NCBI GenBank assembly: GCA_905221545.1
Contig: CAJNDO010000011.1
Span: 1 to 64,000 of the forward strand
Source of the DNA: a bacterium
GTDB taxonomy: Bacteria > Bacillota > Bacilli > Lactobacillales > Streptococcaceae
DNA: 64,000 bases
Reading direction: 5' to 3'
Shown here one piece after another: positions 8,790-17,521 of this stretch (position 1 is its first letter; every line of letters starts with the position of its first letter). The position numbers and the translations under genes were made by a program. Below the pieces are notes generated by a model. That model was given only the letters and a program-made list of their open reading frames with translations. It ran no database searches and was not told where the DNA came from.

Positions 8790-10607
8790 CTAGTCATTTT
8801 CCTCTTTTTTAGCTTTCAAACCGAGGCCACCTAGCAGTCCAGCCAAGGCGAGTCCAAAGAATCCAAGAGTAGCCATTGATGTTTGAGCTTCACCAGTATA
8901 TGGAAGCATGTCTTTTTGCTCTTTCATTTGATCAGCCATCATTGGACTTGATGCCTTGTTATTAGCTGCCATCTTGCCTTCATCAGACATTTTGCTTGAG
9001 GCTGCTGGAGCTTGATCTTGTTTCATGCTTGGTGTTGCCATAGGCTGGCTAGCATTCATGGTTTTATCCTGCTCCTTGTTAGGCATCATCTTATCCTGAC
9101 TAGCAGCTGGCATTTGAGATTTCATCTCATCTTGATTGACATTTGGCATTTGAGCGTTCATCTTAGACGCATCTTGATGACTATTCATCATTGGAGCCGA
9201 CATAGTTGAACCATTAGAAGATGGGACGAAGCCTGATTGCATCGGAGCAAGAGACTGATGTCCATTCAAGTTCACTGTCAAATCCTTAGTCGCTACGAGA
9301 TTGCTCAAATCAGCCTTACCATCTTTCGCGCCGTACACTTTGATAGTAGCTTTATAGCTTTGCGTACCATTTTGTTTCAAGAGGTCTAGAAGGTCTTTAT
9401 CTGATTTTCCTTGAGTGCCAGCCAAATCCACTTCGTAGAAGTAAAGACCTTTGCCCAATTTTTCTACTGGTGGAAGAGCTGGATTTTTAGCTGAACCATT
9501 GTCAGACCATGGAGCCTTATCTGATGCTTTCAAAATCAAACGAGTTAACATACCATCACCAGCGAAGAATTCATATGGAATGACTTGGTTGACACCGGCT
9601 GTGAATGGACCAGGGAAGTTAGCCTTATCCAAGTAAGTGGCTGGGACGTCTACTGTGTCTTTAGTATTGTCGGCCACCCCTTTTTGGACTTCAGCTGGAG
9701 TAGTCAAGCCGTTCAAGTTGACATCCAAATCCTTAGTCGCTACAAGGTTGCTCAAATCGGCTTTGCCGTCTTTAGCGCCATACACTTTGATAGTAGCTTT
9801 ATAACTTTGCGTACCATTTTGTTTCAAGAGGTCAAGAAGTTCTTTGTCAGATTTGCCTTGAGTGCCAGCCAAATCTACTTCGTAGAAGTAAAGACCTTTG
9901 CCCAATTTTTCTACTGGTGGAAGAGCTGGATTTTTAGCTGAACCATTATCTGACCATGGGGCCTTGTCGGATGCTTTCAAGATAAGGCGAGTTAACATGC
10001 CATCACCTGCGAAGAATTCGTATGGAATGACTTGGTTAACACCGGCTGTGAATGGGCCTGGGAAGTTGGCCTTGTCCAAGTAAGTAGCTGGAACATCTAC
10101 CGTATCTTTGGTATTGTCGGCCACTCCTTTTTGAACTTCAGCTGGAGTAGTTGCTGGTTGAGTTTCATTTGCTTCACGGTCTTGTCCAGTAACTGCAGGA
10201 GCAGGATTTGTCGCAGGTTTAACCGCATCTTCTGTTTCTTTCTTAGATTCTGGTTTTGCTTGCACTTCTTCTTTTGGTGCTACTACTTGGTCTTTAGCAG
10301 CCACATCCGCTTTCTCTGGAGAGCTTGTAGTATCCAAGCTTGCTTTAGGTGCTGAGTCTGCCTGTTCTGAAGGAAGAGCTGTATCGACTGCTTCTTTGAG
10401 AAGTTCTGCTGGTAAGTCGCTCTTTGCACTCACCAAAGTAGCGTCTGGTACGACTTGAGCAGGGGTTGGATTGACCACATCGGCACGCACAGAACTTGGT
10501 TGGCCAACTAGGACAAAGAAGCCACTAGCCACAACAACCGAGGCAACACCGACACTGAGACGGCGAATAGACCAACGAGTATATCTTTGATTTGGATTGA
10601 ATTTCAT
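8790..10607 (-). CDS. pavB: Fibronectin-binding surface protein PavB (two SSURE repeats)
   Basis: 605 residues. YSIRK-type signal peptide (YTRWSIRRLSVGVASV), a proline/glutamate-rich stretch to about 150, two nearly identical 149-residue SSURE repeats (about 153-450; KGVADNTKDTVDVPATYLDK), a methionine- and lysine-rich linker (455-565) and an LPYTG sortase motif at 568 with a hydrophobic segment and KKEEND tail. SSURE repeats bind fibronectin and plasminogen; PavB is a pneumococcal adhesin. Pneumococcal alleles I know of often have more repeats, so this is a short form. Transcribed from an RR08-type promoter. Confidence 0.9.
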   Translation of the reverse strand: MKFNPNQRYTRWSIRRLSVGVASVVVASGFFVLVGQPSSVRADVVNPTPAQVVPDATLVSAKSDLPAELLKEAVDTALPSEQADSAPKASLDTTSSPEKADVAAKDQVVAPKEEVQAKPESKKETEDAVKPATNPAPAVTGQDREANETQPATTPAEVQKGVADNTKDTVDVPATYLDKANFPGPFTAGVNQVIPYEFFAGDGMLTRLILKASDKAPWSDNGSAKNPALPPVEKLGKGLYFYEVDLAGTQGKSDKELLDLLKQNGTQSYKATIKVYGAKDGKADLSNLVATKDLDVNLNGLTTPAEVQKGVADNTKDTVDVPATYLDKANFPGPFTAGVNQVIPYEFFAGDGMLTRLILKASDKAPWSDNGSAKNPALPPVEKLGKGLYFYEVDLAGTQGKSDKDLLDLLKQNGTQSYKATIKVYGAKDGKADLSNLVATKDLTVNLNGHQSLAPMQSGFVPSSNGSTMSAPMMNSHQDASKMNAQMPNVNQDEMKSQMPAASQDKMMPNKEQDKTMNASQPMATPSMKQDQAPAASSKMSDEGKMAANNKASSPMMADQMKEQKDMLPYTGEAQTSMATLGFFGLALAGLLGGLGLKAKKEEND

Positions 10608-10645
10608 AGGATTCTCCTTAGAGTTTTTCTTTATTTGATGACTCT

Positions 10646-10700
10646 AGTATAATCTCCTAAAATTAAAAAGGATTAAGAAAAAGTTAAAATTTTTCTTAAA
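10646..10700 (-). promoter_or_regulatory. pavB promoter with four phased TTAA half-sites (RR08 operator candidate)
   Basis: -10 TATACT at 10646-10651 and no good -35. TTAA occurs at 10663, 10673, 10684 and 10696, i.e. every 10-12 bases, and the nearest hexamer lies 10 bases upstream of the -10. Direct repeats of about 11 bases overlapping the -35 position mark promoters activated by OmpR-family regulators; the SaeR site is GTTAA-N6-GTTAA. The rr08/hk08 genes are next door. Confidence 0.55.
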
Positions 10701-10722
10701 TCCCTCTTATAAAATACTTATA

Positions 10723-11739
10723 TTAATTAAATCCATAAACAGATTTGGTGATTTGATAGACGACATTGGAAAGTTTGCGAGCTGGCAAGACGGAGTGTTT
10801 GGTCAAACGACTCAACATGGTCTTGCGAATGGCCTGAAAGACCTCTGGATTTTCCTGCTGAATATAGGTCCACAGCTCCCGTTTTTTGGCCAGATGCTCT
10901 GCTGTACCTGCTCGATTGAGCAAGGCGCTAGAAATAACCGTCGTAATCTCAATGTGATTCAGCAGGTATTCTCGCATTTTTGGGTGGCTTACTTTGGACA
11001 AATCAAGCTGGTCTACCAAGAGTCTATTGACCTTGAGTTGCTGGTCAATTCGCTTAATCATCACTTGCTCATTGACAGACTGGTCCTCACGCCCAATCAA
11101 ATAACGATAGAAATCAACAGGCAGATAGTACATGGTCTTGACCTGCTGAAGAGGAGTAAAGACAAAGAGATTATCGACATAAAAAGTATGCTCAGGCAAT
11201 TGGAACTGGCTCGCTCGCAACAAATCTGTCCGGTAAATCAGCGAGTGCATCATGATATACTGTCCTTTTGAGAAATTTCCGACCTGGTCCCAGCCAAAAA
11301 TCTGCTGAACAGGCAAAACTGACTCATAACTCATACTCTTCTTACGAGACTGCCCTTCCTTTTCATAGACAAAATTGGTCACAAAGGCGTCCACCTCTTG
11401 CCCTTCACTCTCTAGTTCTTGCAAGGTTTCCAAAATTTTCAGATAGGCACGAGGATCCACCCAGTCATCACTATCAACCACTTTAAAATAACGACCAGAA
11501 GCCTCTGCCAAACCACGATTGACAGCACCGCCATGCCCCTTGTTTTCCTGATAGATGGCTCTAACGATGTTAGGATACTTGCTGGCTAAACGCTCAGCGA
11601 TTTCCTGAGTCTGGTCCTGAGACCCGTCATTGATAATCAAAATCTCAACTTGCTCACCACCAATCACTAGCGACTCCACGCAGTAATGAAGATAGGTCGC
11701 AGCATTATAGCTAGGAATGGCGATAGACAATAACTTCAT
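10723..11739 (-). CDS. Family 2 glycosyltransferase
   Basis: 338 residues. GT-A fold start MKLLSIAIPSYNAATYLHYC, nucleotide-sugar site IINDGSQDQT (about 35), the GHGGAVNRGL segment and a DxD-like VVDSDDWVDP (about 90), all standard for GT2 enzymes. C-terminal half is helical with no obvious membrane anchor. It sits alone between pavB and a BOX element. Acceptor and donor sugars cannot be read from sequence; a role in cell-surface glycan is likely. Confidence 0.85.
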   Translation of the reverse strand: MKLLSIAIPSYNAATYLHYCVESLVIGGEQVEILIINDGSQDQTQEIAERLASKYPNIVRAIYQENKGHGGAVNRGLAEASGRYFKVVDSDDWVDPRAYLKILETLQELESEGQEVDAFVTNFVYEKEGQSRKKSMSYESVLPVQQIFGWDQVGNFSKGQYIMMHSLIYRTDLLRASQFQLPEHTFYVDNLFVFTPLQQVKTMYYLPVDFYRYLIGREDQSVNEQVMIKRIDQQLKVNRLLVDQLDLSKVSHPKMREYLLNHIEITTVISSALLNRAGTAEHLAKKRELWTYIQQENPEVFQAIRKTMLSRLTKHSVLPARKLSNVVYQITKSVYGFN

Positions 11740-11770
11740 GATCTACTCCTTTAGGGGACTGATTTTTTCT

Positions 11771-11886
11771 TATACTCAATGAAAATCAAAGAGCAAACTA
11801 GGAAACTAGCCGCAGGCTGCTCAAAACACTGTTTTGAGGTTGCAGATAGAGTTGACGTGGTTTGAATTTGATTTTCGAAGAGTATT
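11771..11886 (-). repeat. BOX element
   Basis: Starts TATACTCAATGAAAATCAAA and ends with boxA read on the minus strand (TAATACTCTTCGAAAATC). It has boxC, part of boxB (CAAAACAGTGTTTTGAG) and a shortened boxA. BOX elements are dispersed, structured, non-coding repeats of pneumococcus and relatives. It lies in the roughly 295-base gap between the glycosyltransferase and the potassium genes. Confidence 0.88.
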
Positions 11887-12011
11887 ACTCTCTCTTGTCA
11901 CTTCTTTCTATTCTACCATAAAGTCCAGATTTTGAAGGACTTTTACTAGAATACAAGGGGTTCTAGTCTCAATTGGAATACAGGTTTCTCTCTATTTGCT
12001 CTCTTGGACAT

Positions 12012-12034
12012 CAAAAAAGAGGGGATTCCCCTCC
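12012..12034 (-). terminator. Terminator of the potassium uptake genes
   Basis: Minus strand GAGGGGAATCCCCTC hairpin followed by TTTTTTG, ending a few bases after the stop of the TrkA-type gene. Confidence 0.75.
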
Positions 12035-12700
12035 TTACGAATTTAATTCGGCCAAGTCATCTAGATATTGGTTGTTAATGACCGCCAAGATATAGGCATC
12101 TGCTTTCAAGAGGTCATTGGGACCAAACTGGACGTCCAGTGGTGAATTTTCTTGTTCACGAAACCCTAGAACATTGAGGTTGTATTTGCCACGTAGATCC
12201 AGCTGACTCAGGCTTTGGCCTGCCCAAACTCTAGGAATTTTCATCTCCACGATAGAGACATTTTTATCCAGCTGAAAGACATCAACATTGTTATGAAAGA
12301 GAATGGTCTGTGCTAGAGACTGGCCCATTTCATACTCAGGTGAAATCACCGAGTCAGCACCGATTTTTTCTAGCACCTTCTTAGCTGTCTGGCTTTTGAC
12401 CTTGGCAATAACCCTTGGTACCCCTAGACTCTTACAGTGCATCACTGCAAGCACACTCGACTCTAGATTTTCCCCTGTTGCCACTACAACCGTATCACAG
12501 GTATCAATTCCTGCGGTTCTGAGGAGTTCCTCGTCTGTAATATCGCCCACAACTCCACGCGCCAAAACTGGCTCAAACTGATTGATGCGCTCTGCGTGGT
12601 CATCAATAGCGATAATATTCATATCCTGCTTGGCTAGGGCCGTCAGGACACTACTCCCAAAAATCCCCAAGCCTAAAATTCCAATCGTACGATCTGACAT
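12035..12700 (-). CDS. Potassium uptake regulatory subunit (TrkA/KtrA type)
   Basis: 221 residues from ATG 12700 (MSDRTIGILGLG), with GAAAGGAAG upstream. RCK-N domain with a Rossmann site GLGIFGSSV and an acidic end of strand 2 (IAIDDH), followed by an RCK-C domain (about 135-220). It forms a cytoplasmic ring that binds nucleotides and gates the membrane subunit. The membrane subunit gene lies immediately upstream with a 13-base gap, so they form an operon. Confidence 0.9.
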   Translation of the reverse strand: MSDRTIGILGLGIFGSSVLTALAKQDMNIIAIDDHAERINQFEPVLARGVVGDITDEELLRTAGIDTCDTVVVATGENLESSVLAVMHCKSLGVPRVIAKVKSQTAKKVLEKIGADSVISPEYEMGQSLAQTILFHNNVDVFQLDKNVSIVEMKIPRVWAGQSLSQLDLRGKYNLNVLGFREQENSPLDVQFGPNDLLKADAYILAVINNQYLDDLAELNS

Positions 12701-12713
12701 CGTTCTTCCTTTC

Positions 12714-14093
12714 TTATCCAATACTTATATCTGCTTTCATATACTGAATCAAATCTTTCTTATCAGGCTGGTAATCCGCTAGACTCACCAGCAAGGTCAA
12801 AGGACCGATACGGCCGATAAACATAAGCAACATGACAATGCTGAGAGCCAACTTGCCCAATTCTGGTGTCAGATTTGCCGTTACCCCAACTGTCGCAAGG
12901 GCGGAAATGGTCTCAAACATGAGGTAGATAAAACGCGGCGTTCCTTCTGCCGTAATTCCTAGCAACATCAAGCCCAACAAGAAGGTCATCAAAAAGATAA
13001 TGAAGACACTAAAGGATTTTTGGACTGTTCGAACTTCAATGGTTCTCTGCGCAACATTGGCATGAGGCAAGCCCAGCAACTCACTACGAGCAAAGACCAA
13101 CAAGACAAAGAAGGTCGTAATCTTGAGCCCCCCAGCCGTTCCTCCAGGCGCCCCACCCAGAAACATCTGTAGAATATAGATAAACAGGGTCACAGGCCGA
13201 GCTTGGGTGTAGTCAATAGAGGCAAAACCAGCTGTTCTCATGCTGACGGTTTGGAAAAAGCTAACCAGCACTTTCTCTGGGACACTGAGATTGCCAATGG
13301 TTCCAGGATTGTGCCACTCCGTAAAGAGTGTGGCTCCTGTCCCAAACAGTAAGATCCCTGCAGTCAAGAAGAGGACCAGCTTGGTGTGAAAACGCAGACG
13401 ACGTTTTTTCTTCTTGTCAAACTGGGTTGCCAAGTCAAACCAGACCATAAAACCCAGACCACCCGTGATAATCAAACCAGCAATGACCAGATTGATTAAA
13501 GGATCTGTCTGAAAATTCACTAAACTGCTACTACCAAAATTATCAAAACCAGCATTACAAAAGGCTGAAATGGCTAAAAAGATAGAGGTAAAAATGCCTC
13601 GTCCCCAGCCGAACTCAGGAATAAAACGGAAACTAAGTAGAAAGGCACCCAAGCCCTCCACCAGAAAAGTCGTCAAGAAGATGGACCGCATAAAGGCCTT
13701 CAGCGACCGAGTCTCCCCGTAACTAAAACTCTCCTGAATGGTTTCACGACTGCGAAGACTGAGCTTTTGCTTCCCCTGAATATAAAAGACCCCGATAAAG
13801 GTCATGAGCCCCAGACCACCAATCTGGATCAAGAGCATACAAATTAGCTGACCCCATACATTATAGGTGGTAGCTACCGGTTGCGTAAAAAGGCCAGTCA
13901 CACAGACCATAGAAACCGTCGTAAAGAGATGGTCAAAATAAGTAGCCTGCGAACCACTTGCCTGAACAAAAGGCAAACTCAAAAGAAGAGAACCTATAAA
14001 AATAACTCCAGCGAAACTTAAAAAAATCCGACGAGCTGACGAAAGTCCGCCAAAGACCCTTTCAAGTTTTTTCACAAATAATTTGAATAACAT
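12714..14093 (-). CDS. Potassium uptake membrane subunit (TrkH/KtrB type)
   Basis: 459 residues, highly hydrophobic, with the four pore-loop repeats of the TrkH/KtrB family: TVSMVCVTGLF, SAFCNAGFDNFG, TVSMRTAGF and TISALATVGVTANL. The glycine in each selectivity loop is visible. It imports K+, probably coupled to Na+ or H+. It is the first gene of the pair with the TrkA-like subunit. A candidate for osmotic or pH adaptation. Confidence 0.92.
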   Translation of the reverse strand: MLFKLFVKKLERVFGGLSSARRIFLSFAGVIFIGSLLLSLPFVQASGSQATYFDHLFTTVSMVCVTGLFTQPVATTYNVWGQLICMLLIQIGGLGLMTFIGVFYIQGKQKLSLRSRETIQESFSYGETRSLKAFMRSIFLTTFLVEGLGAFLLSFRFIPEFGWGRGIFTSIFLAISAFCNAGFDNFGSSSLVNFQTDPLINLVIAGLIITGGLGFMVWFDLATQFDKKKKRRLRFHTKLVLFLTAGILLFGTGATLFTEWHNPGTIGNLSVPEKVLVSFFQTVSMRTAGFASIDYTQARPVTLFIYILQMFLGGAPGGTAGGLKITTFFVLLVFARSELLGLPHANVAQRTIEVRTVQKSFSVFIIFLMTFLLGLMLLGITAEGTPRFIYLMFETISALATVGVTANLTPELGKLALSIVMLLMFIGRIGPLTLLVSLADYQPDKKDLIQYMKADISIG

Positions 14094-14126
14094 ACATCCA
14101 TTGTACCATAAAAAGAAGGAGAGTAG

Positions 14127-14891
14127 CTAGATCTGAGAGGCTATCTCAAGGCAGAGTTCCAAGGCTTTTTCGAAAGCCTCTGAACCCCAGTCACGACTAT
14201 CGTACTGATTCAAGTCGGCTAGAGAGTCCGCTGTAAATAACAACTCTCCCCAGAGGACCCCACGCAGTTGAGCCACTGCTGCCAGTGCAGAACACTCCAT
14301 CTCCACAACAGCACAGCCTTCTTCCTTGCGATAAGCCACCTTTTCAGCCGTTTCTCGGTAAAAACCATCTGTGGACCAGGTCAGGACTTCTTCATAGGGA
14401 ATCTCTCTGTCTTCCAAAACTCGCTCAATAGCAGCAATAGCCTCAGGCTGAATTTCCATATAACGAGAAGGTGCCACATAGTGGTAGCTGGCTCCTTCAT
14501 CTCGCAGAGCACGAACAGGGACTAGAAAGGCGTTTTCTTCTATATCAGCCAGCACACCACAGGTACCAGTGGAAATGATTTGCTCCACACCATAGCCAAT
14601 CAACCAATCCATAAACTGGGCTGCTGGGGCAGAACCAACAGGAGCCTGAGCCAGACAAATTTCCTCGCCCTTGTAGTTGATGACATAGACTGGATAGGTC
14701 TTGGTGGCAGAAACGAATTCGCCCACACAGTCCGCCCCTACTTCCCTCGCATAACGGTCAATCTCCTCACCTAAAAATGCATAGATGCACTTCTTTGGTA
14801 ACTTTAAATCCAAGCCTTCATGATTCGGCATAATGACTGCCTCAGGATTATCATCAAACTCTAAAATAGGAATCGCATGTTTCTGAATCAT
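14127..14891 (-). CDS. Nucleoside phosphorylase (PNP/UDP family)
   Basis: 254 residues from ATG 14891 (MIQKHAIPILEF), chosen because AGGAGGTG lies 7 bases upstream; the frame runs further 5' into a BOX element with no good start. PNP/UDP phosphorylase fold: APVGSAPAAQF for phosphate binding, STGTCGVL and VVEMECSALAAVA with the purine/ribose-binding Glu-Met-Glu. It cleaves a nucleoside with phosphate for salvage. Whether purine or uridine is preferred is not clear. Single gene, same strand as the potassium operon. Confidence 0.8.
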   Translation of the reverse strand: MIQKHAIPILEFDDNPEAVIMPNHEGLDLKLPKKCIYAFLGEEIDRYAREVGADCVGEFVSATKTYPVYVINYKGEEICLAQAPVGSAPAAQFMDWLIGYGVEQIISTGTCGVLADIEENAFLVPVRALRDEGASYHYVAPSRYMEIQPEAIAAIERVLEDREIPYEEVLTWSTDGFYRETAEKVAYRKEEGCAVVEMECSALAAVAQLRGVLWGELLFTADSLADLNQYDSRDWGSEAFEKALELCLEIASQI

Positions 14892-15028
14892 AACCCACCT
14901 CCTCTGATTTTGTACTATTGTATCAAAAGCTGACGGAGTGTCAAGGAGGGAACTGAGGAACTGAGGAACTTTTGGTCTCTTTTTGCATATTGCTAACAGG
15001 CTTGCTTCACGATATGATAGAAGCATTT

Positions 15029-15143
15029 TATACTCTTCGAAAATCTCTTCAAACCGCGTCAACTCTATCTGCAACCTCAAAACAGTGTTTTGAGCAGCCT
15101 GCGGCTAGTTTCCTAGTTTGCTCTTTGATTTTCATTGAGTATA
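15029..15143 (+). repeat. BOX element
   Basis: Runs TATACTCTTCGAAAATCTC through CAAAACAGTGTTTTGAG to TTTTCATTGAGTATA: a boxA-boxB-boxC order with part of boxA/boxB missing. It lies upstream of the nucleoside phosphorylase gene, pointing the opposite way. Confidence 0.88.
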
Positions 15144-15230
15144 AGTAAACAAAAACGGGTGACTGAACAATTTAGCCTTGAAAGCTACGATTGCAAAATC
15201 ACTCGTAAAATATGAATCTGTCACCCATAT

Positions 15231-15266
15231 AAAAAGATAGCCATTCTAATCGAATGCTATCTTTTT
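15231..15266 (-). terminator. Terminator after the carbohydrate-binding lipoprotein gene
   Basis: Hairpin AAAAAGATAGC...GCTATCTTTTT with ATTC/GAAT in the stem. The T-run works for the minus-strand lipoprotein gene ending at 15270, and the symmetry could serve the other strand as well. Confidence 0.7.
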
Positions 15267-15269
15267 TGT

Positions 15270-16520
15270 TTATCCTCGTTTATCTGGGGCTGGACCGTCA
15301 GGACCACCATTTCCTTGAGGTCCCCCACCAGGTCCACCTCCTCCAGGCATAGAATTGACAATATCTGTTTGTTTTTCGCCGTTTATGTATATATCACCAC
15401 CTGTGTAGGTTGCTGTTCCATCAAAGTCAAAGCCTGATTGTCCTATCAATTTAATGGTTCCGCCTGTGACCGTGATATTCCCGTTTGAATCAATCGGATC
15501 TGTGTCCCCTTGACCGACTTCTACAGTTAGATTTCCACCTGTCATGGTAAAGTAAATATCGCTTTGCTGAGCATTTTTATTAGCTGCATTGACCCCATCA
15601 TCTGTCGCATAGACATTGATATCACCACCATTGATCGTAATGCCTTTCCCTTCAATTCCTTCTGTGGAATTCTTGACGGTGTAAGTACCGCTATCAATCA
15701 CTAGGTTACCAGAAGCGTGAATACCGTCATCTCCTGCTGTGACTGTTATGGTATTGTTAGACAAATACATATTGCCGACAGTCATATCGTCATCATTGTC
15801 AACTTTGACACCATCTTCCTTGGCATCGATGGTCATGGTCGTACCAGTGATATTGAGTTCATCATTGACATTAAAGGCATCGCCAACTGCTGTGATGTTA
15901 TAGGTTCCACCCGTGATGTGGAGGGTGTCGTTGGCCTTGATACCATTGTTTTTCTTCCCAGCCACATTGAGAGTTCCTGAGCCATTGATGGTCAAATCCA
16001 CCTTAGAAAAGAGAGCTGCATTTGCCTTGTCATCACTATTAGAGCTTGAGTCAGAGAGACTGTTGGTAGTTCCCTCCACCAAAGTCAGGTAGACATGACC
16101 GGCTGATGTCGCTGAAATTGCTGCATTGGTATTGGTCATGGTCGCACCTTTTAGGACTAGATGAACATCTGCCGACTTATCTGCCTCGACCTTGATCTGC
16201 ACTCCGTCAGACTGACCAGAGATGACATAAGTACCAGATTTTGTGATGGTCACTGTGGAACCAGATACTGTCACCCCATCTCCAGAGACGTTTGCAGACG
16301 AGCCAGAGAGTTCAATCTTAGAAGCTGTGCTTTCATCATAAGAAGTGTCGTAGTCCTTTTCTGTAAAGTAAGAAGTTTGACTGTTTTTAGTTGAAGTTGT
16401 GATAGCAGTGGTATCTGCCGCAGCAGTTGTACTTGGCTTAGTCGTTGACTGCCCACAAGCTGCCAGCAAGGTCAGAGCTGTTAAACTGGTTAAGATTAGA
16501 GTCCATTTTTTTGATTTCAT
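15270..16520 (-). CDS. Lipoprotein with repetitive beta-helix/carbohydrate-binding domain (DUF4353-like)
   Basis: 416 residues. Lipoprotein signal with lipobox LTLLAACGQ (Cys 22), a Ser/Thr-rich spacer, then a long run of short repeats such as NGSGTLNVAGKKNNGIKAND, ITGGTYNITA, DGIHASGNLVIDSGTYTVKN and TGGTIKLIGQSGFDFDG, which suggest a right-handed beta-helix, and a Gly/Pro/Asp-rich tail. This matches the 'carbohydrate-binding domain' proteins often encoded beside VTC-domain and DUF4956 genes, as here, where those genes diverge from it. Role in an extracellular polymer is inferred only. Its promoter carries a four-fold 11-base repeat. Confidence 0.75.
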   Translation of the reverse strand: MKSKKWTLILTSLTALTLLAACGQSTTKPSTTAAADTTAITTSTKNSQTSYFTEKDYDTSYDESTASKIELSGSSANVSGDGVTVSGSTVTITKSGTYVISGQSDGVQIKVEADKSADVHLVLKGATMTNTNAAISATSAGHVYLTLVEGTTNSLSDSSSNSDDKANAALFSKVDLTINGSGTLNVAGKKNNGIKANDTLHITGGTYNITAVGDAFNVNDELNITGTTMTIDAKEDGVKVDNDDDMTVGNMYLSNNTITVTAGDDGIHASGNLVIDSGTYTVKNSTEGIEGKGITINGGDINVYATDDGVNAANKNAQQSDIYFTMTGGNLTVEVGQGDTDPIDSNGNITVTGGTIKLIGQSGFDFDGTATYTGGDIYINGEKQTDIVNSMPGGGGPGGGPQGNGGPDGPAPDKRG

Positions 16521-16553
16521 ACCTTTTTCCCCTCCTTCATTTAACTTAAGCTT

Positions 16554-16608
16554 ATCTTACAGGGAAAATCTGAAAGAAATCTGAACTTTTTCTGAAAGTT
16601 TTCTTAAG
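16554..16608 (-). promoter_or_regulatory. Lipoprotein promoter with four 11-base direct repeats (OmpR-family operator)
   Basis: On the minus strand the hexamers CTTAAG, TTTCAG, GTTCAG and TTTCAG (16603-16608, 16592-16597, 16581-16586, 16570-16575) are each separated by 5 bases. The last lies 10 bases upstream of a -10 TAAGAT (16554-16559). This geometry is the same as that of CiaR sites (NTTAAG-N5-WTTAAG, 10 bases from the -10), though three of four hexamers deviate from the CiaR consensus. The regulator could be CiaR, RR08 or another OmpR-type protein. Confidence 0.55.
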
Positions 16609-16744
16609 TTCAGTTTCGGTTAAGGTATCTTTAACAAAAGTTTTAGAAAAATCCCCTAGACTAATTACAAGCAAGTTTAACTTGCCCAGGCACACATATC
16701 TTCTAATAAGATAGAATACTAAAATGATAAAGGAGACAGGATTT

Positions 16745-17521
16745 ATGAAACCAATTGAAACAAGCTTTAAACGAATTGAAACCAAATATATCGTTGCCAA
16801 GACTGACTTGGCTGATTTAATAGAAGACTTAAAAACATACCTCGTCGAGGATGATTATCCAACTTCAACCATTTCTAATATCTACTTTGATACAGAGCAA
16901 TTTGATATGATTCAAGATGATAGCCAAGGTACTAAGCGTAAAGAAAAGATTCGGATGCGAACCTATCTCAGTCAAATCCAGCCTGATAGTCAGGTATTTT
17001 TAGAAATCAAATCCAAGGACAGGACTGGTGTCGGGCGAAAATATCGTCTCTTGTCAACTCCCCAGTCTATCACCCAGTTTATGACCAAAGGACAGCTGGA
17101 TAGCAGCATCAAGGACCAAATGATGATTGAAAAAATCCAGCAACTCCAAGAGGAATATCAGCAAGCAATTATCCCTCGTATGTATATTTACTACGACCGT
17201 TTTTCTCTCAAGGAAAAGAAAGAAATTAGCGGATTTCCCTACAATAAAATTCGTGTCACTATTGACCAAAATCTAACCTATCGTGATAATAATGTCAGTT
17301 TATTTTCAGGAAAAGACGGCTTCCCTCTACTAAACGAGGACATTGTCATCATGGAAATCAAAGCGCCGGGTAGAAAACCCCAGTGGCTACAAAATATTCT
17401 CGACCAATATGGACTGATAGAGCAGAAATTTTCAAAATACAGCTGCGCCTACCACAAGTCTCAGGGGCGGGACTATAGCCCACGACCAAGCACAGAAAGT
17501 GTAGGTACTACTTATGTCTAA
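16745..17521 (+). CDS. VTC-domain protein (polyphosphate polymerase-like)
   Basis: 258 residues from ATG 16745 (MKPIETSFKRIE), with AAAGGAGAC 7 bases upstream. VTC-type CYTH tunnel fold: ETKYIVAK, STISNIYFDT, KIRMRTYLSQ, FLEIKSKDRTGVGRKYR and VIMEIKAPG supply the alternating charged strands that bind nucleotide and metal. In yeast Vtc4 this fold makes polyphosphate from ATP. It overlaps the DUF4956 gene by 8 bases. Whether the bacterial protein makes polyphosphate is not known to me; the neighbours suggest a surface-associated function. Confidence 0.8.
   Translation: MKPIETSFKRIETKYIVAKTDLADLIEDLKTYLVEDDYPTSTISNIYFDTEQFDMIQDDSQGTKRKEKIRMRTYLSQIQPDSQVFLEIKSKDRTGVGRKYRLLSTPQSITQFMTKGQLDSSIKDQMMIEKIQQLQEEYQQAIIPRMYIYYDRFSLKEKKEISGFPYNKIRVTIDQNLTYRDNNVSLFSGKDGFPLLNEDIVIMEIKAPGRKPQWLQNILDQYGLIEQKFSKYSCAYHKSQGRDYSPRPSTESVGTTYV

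Noticed and set aside
9451..10083. Twin plus-strand ORFs of 61 codons inside pavB
   Set aside because: They are the same antisense frame in the two SSURE repeats, 447 bases apart, with no ribosome site.
11771..11886. RUP element
   Set aside because: RUPs also occur in pneumococci, but the sequence matches boxA, boxB and boxC, including the segment used in BOX-PCR primers (seen best at 22609-22635).
14892..15080. N-terminal extension of the nucleoside phosphorylase
   Set aside because: The frame is open for 63 more codons but runs into a BOX element, and AGGAGGTG marks 14891 as the start.
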